From: Actinoplanes utahensis
GTDB lineage: Bacteria > Actinomycetota > Actinomycetes > Mycobacteriales > Micromonosporaceae
Length of the DNA: 64,000 nt
Assembly: GCF_016862455.1 (NCBI RefSeq)
Contig: NZ_BOMZ01000079.1
Location: 1-64,000 of the forward strand
Direction of reading: 5' to 3'
Shown piece by piece: positions 32,079 to 39,195 of the stretch (positions are counted from its first letter, which is position 1; each line of letters begins with the position of its first letter). The translations under genes and the position numbers were made by a program. The notes under the pieces are model-generated. The model was given only the letters and a program-made list of their open reading frames with translations. It did no database searches and was not told the origin of the DNA.

Positions 32079-32948
32079 ATGAGCGTTGACTACAAGGTGC
32101 CGACCCCGGAGTCGGTGGGCGCGTTCTACGACCGGGCCAACACGGTCATCGCCCACGTCCAGGGCGGCAACATGCACTACGGCTACTGGACCGGGCCGGA
32201 CGACGACAGCGACTACGAGACGGCCGGCGCCCGGCTGACCGACCTGATGATCGAGCGGGTGGACGCGCGGCCGGGGGACCGGGTGCTCGACGTGGGCTGC
32301 GGTCCCGGCCGGCCGGGCGTCCGGCTGGCTCGGACCAGCGGCGCCGGGGTGCTCGGCATCTCGGTCAGCGAGCAGGACGTGCGTCTGGCCAACGAGCGGG
32401 CGGCCGCCGAAGGGCTGGCCGGCCGGGTCGGCTTCCAGGTGGCCGACATGCTGGACCTGCCGTTCGCCGCGGACACCTTCGACCACGCGATGGCGCTCGA
32501 GTCGATCGTGCACGTGCCGGACCGGGTGCGCGCGCTCAGCGAGATCAGCCGGGTGGTCCGGCCCGGTGGCCGGGTGGTGCTGACCGACTTCACGGTGCGG
32601 TCGGTGCCCGGCGGGCGGACCGGCGAGACGTTCGCCGGCGTGCTCGACTCGTGGCGGGCCGCGGAGCCGGTCCGGGTCGAGGACTACCAGGGCTTCGCCG
32701 AGCAGGCTGGTCTGGTGATCGACGAGATCCTCGACATCACCGACAACACCAAGTACACCGGTCTGTGGACCTATCTGGAATTGCGCCGGTACGCCCGGGA
32801 GAACGCTGTTCCGGCGGAGGTGCAGCAGATCATCGACGCCGTTCCGATGCCGGACGTCAGCGACGAGCAACTCGTCGCGGGTTGGAAGAAGCTGCTCGAC
32901 GGCGAACAGATGCAGGGCGTCATCATCGTCCGCGCACACGTGGCCTGA
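32079..32948 (+). CDS. SAM methyltransferase, RebM-like
   Basis: A 289-residue class I methyltransferase. The SAM-binding motif is VLDVGCGPGRPGVRLAR, with the acidic loop ISVSEQDVRLANERA and motif HAMALESIVHVPDR. The sequence style (FYDRANTVIAHVQGGNMHYGYW, RVVRPGGRVVLTDF) resembles the RebM and RifMT group, which methylate sugar or polyketide hydroxyls, so sugar O-methylation is the best guess. It is the last gene of the transcript that begins with the exporter, and a strong hairpin follows at 32961. A geranyl-diphosphate or mycolate-type methyltransferase is less likely. Confidence 0.9.
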   Translation: MSVDYKVPTPESVGAFYDRANTVIAHVQGGNMHYGYWTGPDDDSDYETAGARLTDLMIERVDARPGDRVLDVGCGPGRPGVRLARTSGAGVLGISVSEQDVRLANERAAAEGLAGRVGFQVADMLDLPFAADTFDHAMALESIVHVPDRVRALSEISRVVRPGGRVVLTDFTVRSVPGGRTGETFAGVLDSWRAAEPVRVEDYQGFAEQAGLVIDEILDITDNTKYTGLWTYLELRRYARENAVPAEVQQIIDAVPMPDVSDEQLVAGWKKLLDGEQMQGVIIVRAHVA

Positions 32949-32960
32949 CCGGTGCGGATC

Positions 32961-32992
32961 CGTCCCGGGGCGACCATTGCCGCCCCGGGACG
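32961..32992. terminator. Terminator hairpin
   Basis: Arms CGTCCCGGGGCG (32961-32972) and CGCCCCGGGACG (32981-32992) are perfect complements around an eight-base loop, 12 bases after the methyltransferase stop. Confidence 0.85.
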
Positions 32993-33415
32993 ATCACGTT
33001 TAATCAAATGATGTTCTTCGATTAATTGTCCCGGGATGTGATATCAATTCCCGGTCGGCCGCGGCCGGCGGTGATGCACGACGGGGGTCTCCGGGCGTTC
33101 TCCGCGAAGATCGCCAAGTTCGGGCGAATCGGTACGTCGATCGACGTCGATGCATAAGTCGAGCCTTAGGTGCAATCGGCGGTTCGGCCAGTCTTCAGTA
33201 GACGCTTGGGCCCAGCTTGGGGTCAGCGGTAGCGACGCCCTCAGTGACTTCGTACCCTCGATTTCGACACATGGGGGACTGACGTTTGTGGAGACGAACT
33301 CACCGGGGAGCATTGATCCGCCCGGGGAATGCGCCGCTACCCGACAATGGCCGTGGGATACGCCAGGCAAAGGTAGGCCGCCTCCCACAGGCCCGGCGAT
33401 AGGGCGGTGGTGCCT
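32993..33415. promoter_or_regulatory. Long leader/promoter region of the SARP gene
   Basis: More than 400 bases without a convincing gene precede the SARP. The first 60 are unusually AT-rich and contain nested dyads: TTAATC (33000-33005) with GATTAA (33020-33025), AATTG (33024-33028) with CAATT (33045-33049), and CCGGGA (33031-33036) with TCCCGG (33049-33054). A short open frame at 33150-33434 has no homology signs or ribosome binding site and runs into the SARP frame. I read this as a control region with a long untranslated leader. Confidence 0.5.
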
Positions 33416-36400
33416 ATGGACTTCCACGTATTAGGACCGTTGGAAGCGCTCGTCGACGGTCAACGGCTCGACATCGGCGGTAACCGACAACAGATCGTCC
33501 TGGCCAGCCTCATCCTCGAGGCCGGCTCGGTCATCTCGATCGATCGCCTGATGAAGGCGGTCTACGGGGAGAACCTCCCGTCCAGCGCCAGAGTGCAGGT
33601 CCAGATCTGCGTGTCCGCTCTGCGCCGACTGTTCGGGACGCACGGCCATCCCAAGATGATCGCCACCCGTAACCAGGGTTACGTCCTGGTGCCCGCCGGC
33701 ACCACCATCGACGTGCAGCGCTACGAACGCCTGATCCTGGAGGCCCGTGCCGCCGGCAACGTCGGCCGCAAGGAGGAGGCGACCACCCGTTATCGCGAGG
33801 CGCTCAGCCTGTGGCGGGGCCTGGCCCTGGAGGGTCTGGACAGCGAGCCGCTGCGGATGGTCGCCGACCGGCTGACCGAGCGCCGGCTCACGGTGAACGA
33901 GGACTGCATCGAGTTCGAGCTGGACCTCGGCCGGCATCGCGAGGTGATCGCGGAGCTGGGCGGCCTGGTGGCCGACCACCCGCTGCGCGAGCGTCTGCGC
34001 GGGCAGTTGATGCTGGCCCTCTACCGTTCCGGCCGGCAGGCCGAGGCGCTGGACGCCTATCGCGCGGCCCGCGCCGCGCTGATCGACGAGCTGGGCCTGG
34101 AGCCCAGCGAATGGCTCCAGCGGCTGGAACGGTCGATCCTGACCGCCGACTCCGCGCTGAGCGTGCCGGAGGTGGTGGTCGCCGCGGTCCCACCGGTGGT
34201 GCTGCCGCAGGAGCCGGCGGAGATCCTGCCGCCGCCGCTGATCATCGAGACGCTGGAGACGGTGGAGCCGGAGCCGGCCGCCGAAGCGGCGCCGCCGCCG
34301 CGCAACGACCCGGCGGTTCCGAGCATGCTGCCCACCGACATCGCCGACTTCACCGGTCGCAGCAAGCAGATCGACGCGATCCAGGTGCAACTGGCGATGG
34401 CGGCCGACGACCCCGGTCAGCTGGCCGTGCCGATCATCGTGGTGGCGGGCAAGCCGGGTATCGGCAAGACCGTGCTCGGCGTCCACGTCTCGCACCGGCT
34501 GGCGCCGCGTTATCCCGACGGCCAGCTCTTCGCCGACCTGCACGGCCGGGCCTCCAGCCGGGTCAGCCCGATGCAGATCCTGGAACGGTTCCTGCGCACG
34601 CTCGGGATCCCGGGCACCTCCATCCCCGACGGGCTGGAGGAACGCGCGGAGATGTACCGGGGCCTGCTGTCGAACCGGCGGATGCTCGTCGTGCTCGACA
34701 ACGTCGGCTCGGAATCCCAGGTGCTGCCGCTGCTGCCGGGCAATCCGGCGACCGCGGTGCTGGTCACCACCCGCAGCCGGCTCGGGGCGCTGCCCGGCGC
34801 CGTGCACGTCGACATCGACGTGCTCGACCCGCAGCAGTGCGTCGAGCTGCTCTCCCGGATCGCCGGCCCGGACCGGTTCCTGGCCGAGCCGGACGCCACC
34901 ACGATGCTCATCGACCTGTGCGGCCGGCTGCCGCTGGCGCTGCGGATCGCCGGCGCCCGGCTGTCGGCCCGCCCGCACTGGACGGTCGACCAGCTGGTCG
35001 AACGGCTGGAGAACGAGTCGCGCCGGCTCGACGAGCTGAACCACGGCGCGATGGGCATCCGGGTCAGCATCTCGATCACCTACGACAACATCAGCGACCC
35101 GGCTCGGCGGTTGTTCCGGCTCCTCGCCGTCCTCGACTGCACGTCCTTCTCCGTCTGGGTCTGCGCCGCGCTGCTCGACGAGCCGCTGCCGGACGCCCAC
35201 GACCTGCTGGACCAGCTGGTGGAGGCGCAGTTGGTGGAGCTGGTCGGCACCGAGCACGGCCCGCACCGGCAATACCGCTTCCACGACCTGATCCGGGTCT
35301 TCGCCCGGGAGCGGCTGGCCGCGGAGGAGCCGCTGGGCGAACGCAACGCGGCGCTGCACCGGGTCTTCGGCGGTCTGCTCTTCCTCGCCGAGGAGGCCCA
35401 CCGCCGGTTGTACGGCCAGAGCAACCGGCAACTGCACAGCCCGGCCCCGCGCTGGGAGTTCCCGCCCCGGTCCACCGACCGGATGCTGGTCGAACCGCTC
35501 GCCTGGTTCGAACGGGAACGGCAGCTGATCAGCTCGTCCGTTCGCCAGGCCGCCAAGGTCGGCGCCATCGAGTTCTGCTGGGACCTGGCGGTCACCGCGG
35601 TCACCCTGTTCGACTCCCGGGTCTATCTCAACGACTGGCGGGAGACGCACGAGGTGGCGCTCGGCGCGGTCCGGCAGGCCGGTGACCGGCTCGGCCAGGC
35701 CGTGGTCCTCTATTCGCTGGGCTCCCTGAACATCGTGGAGAAGCGGTTCACCGACGCCCGGCACCGGCTCGAGGACGCCGCCCAGCTGTTCCACGTCGTC
35801 GGCGAGGATCACGGCGAGGCCCTGGCCAGCCGCAACCTCGCCTATCTGGAACGGATCAACGGCAACCTGGCCGAGGCCGCCCGTCGGTACGAGCAGATCC
35901 TCCCGGTGCTGCGCCGGGTCGGCGACCTGGCCGCGTCGGCGTACGTGCTGCACAGCATGGCGCAGGTCGAGCTGGAGCGGGAGAACGCCGAGGGCGCCAA
36001 GGCGATGCTCGTCGAGGCCCTGGAACTCAGCCGCCGGGTCGGCAGCCGGCGGATCGAGGCGCAGGCGCTCTACCACCTCGGCGACGCCCACCTGCAGGCC
36101 GGTGAGGCCGACCGGGCGGTGAACGTCTTCGACGAGGCGCTGTCGGTGGTCCGCGACCTGGGCGATCCGATCGGGGAGGCGTACGCCCGTCTGGGTCTCG
36201 GTATGGCGTACACCCGCGGCGGCGACTGGGACAAGGCCGACGCGGCGCTGGCCAGCGCGCAGCAGATCGCCACCGACAACGGCGAGTTGCTGGTCGACGC
36301 GCGAGCCGAGTTCAGCAAGGGGGAACTGGCGCTGGTCGGCGGGAAACCGCACGCGGCGGTCACCCACCTGCAACGGGCGCTGGACAAGTTCCGGGAGATC

Positions 36401-36484
36401 AACGCGCCGGTCCTCGAGGAGCGGGTGCTGACGATGCTCAGCGGGGCGTACAGCGCGATGTCGCGCAGCGTCAGCCGTTCTTAA
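33416..36484 (+). CDS. AfsR-like SARP regulator with NB-ARC and TPR domains
   Basis: A 1022-residue pathway activator. Residues 1-90 form the OmpR-like DNA-binding domain (MDFHVLGPLEALVDG, ASLILEAGSVISIDRLMKAV, ATRNQGYVL); the bacterial activation domain follows to about 240 (GLALEGLDSEPLR, LYRSGRQAEALDAYRAAR). An acidic/proline linker leads to an NTPase with P-loop VVAGKPGIGKTVLG, Walker B RMLVVLDNVG and a TR motif VLVTTRSRLGALPG. C-terminal TPRs run from about 750 to 1000. Start ATG 33416 is preferred over GTG 33407/33410 because it gives the standard MDFHVLGPLE. Codon 6 is TTA, so translation may depend on a late-acting leucyl tRNA. It is the likely main switch of the cluster. Confidence 0.94.
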   Translation: MDFHVLGPLEALVDGQRLDIGGNRQQIVLASLILEAGSVISIDRLMKAVYGENLPSSARVQVQICVSALRRLFGTHGHPKMIATRNQGYVLVPAGTTIDVQRYERLILEARAAGNVGRKEEATTRYREALSLWRGLALEGLDSEPLRMVADRLTERRLTVNEDCIEFELDLGRHREVIAELGGLVADHPLRERLRGQLMLALYRSGRQAEALDAYRAARAALIDELGLEPSEWLQRLERSILTADSALSVPEVVVAAVPPVVLPQEPAEILPPPLIIETLETVEPEPAAEAAPPPRNDPAVPSMLPTDIADFTGRSKQIDAIQVQLAMAADDPGQLAVPIIVVAGKPGIGKTVLGVHVSHRLAPRYPDGQLFADLHGRASSRVSPMQILERFLRTLGIPGTSIPDGLEERAEMYRGLLSNRRMLVVLDNVGSESQVLPLLPGNPATAVLVTTRSRLGALPGAVHVDIDVLDPQQCVELLSRIAGPDRFLAEPDATTMLIDLCGRLPLALRIAGARLSARPHWTVDQLVERLENESRRLDELNHGAMGIRVSISITYDNISDPARRLFRLLAVLDCTSFSVWVCAALLDEPLPDAHDLLDQLVEAQLVELVGTEHGPHRQYRFHDLIRVFARERLAAEEPLGERNAALHRVFGGLLFLAEEAHRRLYGQSNRQLHSPAPRWEFPPRSTDRMLVEPLAWFERERQLISSSVRQAAKVGAIEFCWDLAVTAVTLFDSRVYLNDWRETHEVALGAVRQAGDRLGQAVVLYSLGSLNIVEKRFTDARHRLEDAAQLFHVVGEDHGEALASRNLAYLERINGNLAEAARRYEQILPVLRRVGDLAASAYVLHSMAQVELERENAEGAKAMLVEALELSRRVGSRRIEAQALYHLGDAHLQAGEADRAVNVFDEALSVVRDLGDPIGEAYARLGLGMAYTRGGDWDKADAALASAQQIATDNGELLVDARAEFSKGELALVGGKPHAAVTHLQRALDKFREINAPVLEERVLTMLSGAYSAMSRSVSRS

Positions 36485-36500
36485 AAATCGGCACAGCCGA

Positions 36501-36544
36501 AAAGGCCGCCGCACCGATTCTTTCGCATCGGTGCGGCGGCCTTT
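36501..36544. terminator. Bidirectional terminator hairpin
   Basis: Eighteen-base perfect arms (36501-36518 and 36527-36544) around the loop TCTTTCGC, flanked by A-run on the left and T-run on the right. It serves the SARP gene and the convergent small secreted peptide gene. Confidence 0.92.
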
Positions 36545-36562
36545 TTGCGTTCGTGCCCGCAA

Positions 36563-36757
36563 TTACCAGGGGAAGTTGTCCAGCGGGGCGTCGGAGGGGC
36601 CGTCGGTTCCCGGCGCGGGGGTGCTGGTGGCCGCCGGCGCGGTCGTGGGGGCGTCACCCTCAGCGGCGTATGCCGAACCAGTGCCGGTGACGGCGATCGT
36701 GATCGCGGTGGCGGCGGCGAGGACGATACGAGTGGTCCAACGGGCGAAGATACGCAT
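36563..36757 (-). CDS. Small secreted Pro/Thr/Ala-rich peptide
   Basis: A 64-residue predicted secreted protein I do not recognise. The N-terminus MRIFARWTTRIVLAAATAIT continues to a signal-peptidase site at AYA-AEG (around residue 31), leaving a mature chain of about 33 residues rich in Pro, Thr, Ala and Asp that ends PSDAPLDNFPW. There is no Cys and no known fold. GAGAGG lies upstream of the ATG and a bidirectional terminator lies at its 3' end, so it has its own transcript. Codon usage matches the window. Possibly an exported signal or envelope peptide; function unknown. Confidence 0.7.
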   Translation of the reverse strand: MRIFARWTTRIVLAAATAITIAVTGTGSAYAAEGDAPTTAPAATSTPAPGTDGPSDAPLDNFPW

Positions 36758-36821
36758 GGGGATGACTGCCTCTCAGTGTCTGATTCGTGGTGAGCGGTGC
36801 TTGCCGCTTCGACACCGATGA

Positions 36822-36922
36822 CGTTATGGATGCCGCCTATCGCAGCGTTATCAACGCCCTTTGGTCATGGCATCATCGGCGATATCGCCGGACGATAACG
36901 GGATGGAAACCCGGCGATAACG
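36822..36922. promoter_or_regulatory. Cluster of GATAACG motifs and a palindrome
   Basis: GATAACG occurs at 36894-36900 and 36916-36922 (22 bases apart, two helical turns); the inverted form CGTTATC is at 36846-36852 and CGTTATG at 36822-36828. A 14-base palindrome, CGGCGATATCGCCG, is at 36877-36890. The region lies between the divergent small peptide gene and the transthyretin-like/leuA pair. Suggests operator sites for a cluster regulator. Confidence 0.55.
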
Positions 36923-36982
36923 CGATGCCGGACCATTGCGCCAATGGGAGTCACCCACGAACCGGACAGCAAGGCCCACGCC

Positions 36983-37348
36983 ATGAGAATCTCTGCACAG
37001 GCCGTCGACGTCGTCTACGGGCGGCCGGCAGCAGGAGTACGTGTCCGCATCGATCGCAAGATCACCGACGTCTACGGGAACGCGGACGAGTGGGTGACCG
37101 TCGCGCAGGCCGAGACGGACGGCGACGGCTGCATCGATCTGCAGGACTGGACGGTGGATCATCGGCTCGGGCCGGGACCGTACCGGCTCGTGTTCGACAG
37201 CGACGCCTACTTCGCCACGCTCGGGCTGAGCGCCGCGTACAAGGAGGTCTCGGTGGAGGTCCGGCTGACCGACGACTCCGACGGATGCCAGGTCGAGGTT
37301 CGGCTGGCGCCGTACTCCTACTCGATGTTTTTCGGACTCCGGGGCTGA
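36983..37348 (+). CDS. Transthyretin/HIUase-like protein lacking catalytic residues
   Basis: A 121-residue protein with the fold signature of 5-hydroxyisourate hydrolase: VDVVYGRPAAGVRVRID at the start, ETDGDGCIDLQDW in the middle, GPYRLVFDSDAYFATLG and a C-terminal strand pair. In true enzymes the N-terminus has a catalytic His in a THVLD-like segment; here the matching segment is AQAVD. The second His region reads CQVEVRLAPYSYS, and the C-terminal YRGS tetrapeptide is replaced by MFFGLRG. It should therefore not hydrolyse hydroxyisourate. ATG 36983 is chosen for family fit; ATG 36944 would add 13 residues. It is 30 bases before leuA and shares its regulatory gap, so a cluster role such as binding or an altered reaction is possible. 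Confidence 0.72.
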   Translation: MRISAQAVDVVYGRPAAGVRVRIDRKITDVYGNADEWVTVAQAETDGDGCIDLQDWTVDHRLGPGPYRLVFDSDAYFATLGLSAAYKEVSVEVRLTDDSDGCQVEVRLAPYSYSMFFGLRG

Positions 37349-37378
37349 ACGGTCCCGCTCTGCAATCAGGGGGAAGAC

Positions 37379-39073
37379 ATGTCGGCACCATTCCGCCGTG
37401 CGGTGGAGCGTTACCGTCGTCCGGCCGCGGAGGCGTTCCCGGACCGCTTGTGGCCCTCCCGGACCATCACCACGGCGCCACGGTGGCTCTCGACCGACCT
37501 GCGCGACGGCAACCAGTCCCTGGTCGATCCGATGAGCCCGGAGCGGAAGATGACCATGTTCCGGCTGCTGACCGGGATGGGGTACAAGGAGATCGAGGTC
37601 GGGTTCCCGGTCGCGAGCCAGGACGACCACGACTTCCTGCGGATGCTCATCGAGCGGGACCTGATCCCGGACGACGTCCGGATCTCGGTGCTCGTGCAGG
37701 CCCGCGACGAGCTGATCCGGCGGACCGTGGAGAGCCTGGCCGGCGCGCGGAAGGCGACCATCCACCTCTACAACGCCACCTCGCCGCTGTTCCGCCGGGT
37801 GGTCTTCGGGATGGACCGCGCCGAGTGCAAGGAGATGGCCGTCCAGGGCACCCGCCTGATGCTCAAGTACGCCGACCGCACCCTGGCCGACTGCGACCTG
37901 GGCTTCCAGTACTCGCCGGAGCTGTTCAACGACACCGAGCTCGACTTCTCCCTGGAGGTCTGCGAGGCGGTGATGGACGTGTGGCAGCCGGAGACGGGCC
38001 GCCCCATCACGCTGAACTTCCCGACCACGGTGGAACGGACGATGCCGAACGTCTTCGCCGACCAGATCGAGTACATGGACCGCGGCCTGAGCCGCCGCCG
38101 GCACGTCTGCCTGTCGGTGCACCCGCACAACGACCGGGGCACCGGGGTCGCGACCGCCGAGATGGCGCTGCTGGCCGGGGCCGAGCGGATCGAGGGCTGC
38201 CTGCTCGGCAACGGGGAACGGGCCGGCAACGTCGACCTGGTCACCCTCGGGCTCAACCTGTTCAGCGCGGGCATCGACCCGGGCATCGACTTCTCCGACC
38301 TCAACGAGGTCCGCCGGGTGGTCGAGCACTGCACCGACATCCCCGTGCACCCCCGGCACCCGTACGCCGGCGACCTCGTCTACACCGCCTTCTCCGGCTC
38401 CCACCAGGACGCCATCAAGAAGGGCTTCGACGATCGCAAGCGCACCGGCGACCCGCGCTGGGAGATTCCCTACCTGCCGATCGACCCGCGTGACGTCGGC
38501 CGCACCTATGAGTCGATCGTGCGGATCAACAGCCAGTCGGGCAAGGGCGGCGTCGCGTACGTGATCAGCTCCCGGCTCGGCCTCAACATGCCCCGCGACC
38601 TGCAGATCGAGTTCGCCGCCCTGGTGCAGGCCCGGGCCGACGCCGAGGGCGGCCAGATCACCGGCGACCGGGTCGTCGAGCTCTTCGAGGCCGCGTACGC
38701 CACCCGGCCGCTGCTGCGGGTGCCGTTGAAACTGCGTACCGCCGTGCCCGTCGTCCTGCACATCGACGGCGCCGCCTTCGAGGTCGGCGCCGCCCGCACC
38801 GAGACCCTCGACCGGGTCCGGCAGAGCCTCGCCGCCTGGCGGGTCGACCTGCGTGCCGTGCACCGCACCGGAACCGGGCTGGCCGGGCACGACGGCACCG
38901 CCGTCTACGCCGAGATGCAGGCCGGCGACCGCACCCTGTGGGGTGTCGGGGTCGACGGCGACGTCGAGACGGCGATCCTGGCGGCGGTCCGTGCGGCGGC
39001 CCACCGGATCGGCCGCACCCGTGCCCGGACCCGCGATACCGCGCTCCTCCCGCACGCCGCCGACGCTGCATAA
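37379..39073 (+). CDS. leuA: 2-isopropylmalate synthase
   Basis: A 564-residue alpha-isopropylmalate synthase, which condenses acetyl-CoA with 2-oxoisovalerate to start leucine synthesis. The catalytic TIM barrel has STDLRDGNQSLVDPM, VGFPVASQDDHDF, SVHPHNDRGTGVA and GCLLGNGERAGNVD; the C-terminal regulatory domain follows from about residue 430. GGGGGAAGAC precedes the ATG. Position inside the cluster, downstream of regulatory repeats, suggests a dedicated copy that raises leucine or branched-chain supply for the peptide or for a branched fatty acyl starter. Whether it has lost leucine feedback cannot be told by eye. A housekeeping copy cannot be excluded. Confidence 0.92.
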   Translation: MSAPFRRAVERYRRPAAEAFPDRLWPSRTITTAPRWLSTDLRDGNQSLVDPMSPERKMTMFRLLTGMGYKEIEVGFPVASQDDHDFLRMLIERDLIPDDVRISVLVQARDELIRRTVESLAGARKATIHLYNATSPLFRRVVFGMDRAECKEMAVQGTRLMLKYADRTLADCDLGFQYSPELFNDTELDFSLEVCEAVMDVWQPETGRPITLNFPTTVERTMPNVFADQIEYMDRGLSRRRHVCLSVHPHNDRGTGVATAEMALLAGAERIEGCLLGNGERAGNVDLVTLGLNLFSAGIDPGIDFSDLNEVRRVVEHCTDIPVHPRHPYAGDLVYTAFSGSHQDAIKKGFDDRKRTGDPRWEIPYLPIDPRDVGRTYESIVRINSQSGKGGVAYVISSRLGLNMPRDLQIEFAALVQARADAEGGQITGDRVVELFEAAYATRPLLRVPLKLRTAVPVVLHIDGAAFEVGAARTETLDRVRQSLAAWRVDLRAVHRTGTGLAGHDGTAVYAEMQAGDRTLWGVGVDGDVETAILAAVRAAAHRIGRTRARTRDTALLPHAADAA

Positions 39074-39086
39074 GCGCAGGTCAATG

Positions 39087-39108
39087 GCGATAGGCAAGCG
39101 ATAAGGGT
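39087..39108. promoter_or_regulatory. GCGATA direct repeat with 11-base period
   Basis: GCGATAGGCAA (39087-39097) is followed directly by GCGATAAGGGT (39098-39108), one helical turn apart, about 90 bases before the LAL regulator gene. It resembles the GATAACG sites at 36.9 kb and the 11-base periodicity of SARP sites. Confidence 0.5.
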
Positions 39109-39195
39109 ACGACAACGCAGCCCCGTAGCGTCCTTGGTGAAGGTAGACGTACAGGGCGCTCGGACACAGGGCACCCGCGGGAAGGAGGGAAGACC

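Noticed and set aside
33150-33434. A 94-codon frame upstream of the SARP
   Set aside because: No ribosome binding site or family character, and it overlaps the SARP start; treated as leader DNA.
36563-36757. RiPP precursor
   Set aside because: It has a classical Sec signal peptide and no Cys, Ser-rich core or modifying enzyme nearby.
36983-37348. Functional 5-hydroxyisourate hydrolase of purine breakdown
   Set aside because: Catalytic His residues and the YRGS tail are missing, and no urate pathway gene is adjacent.
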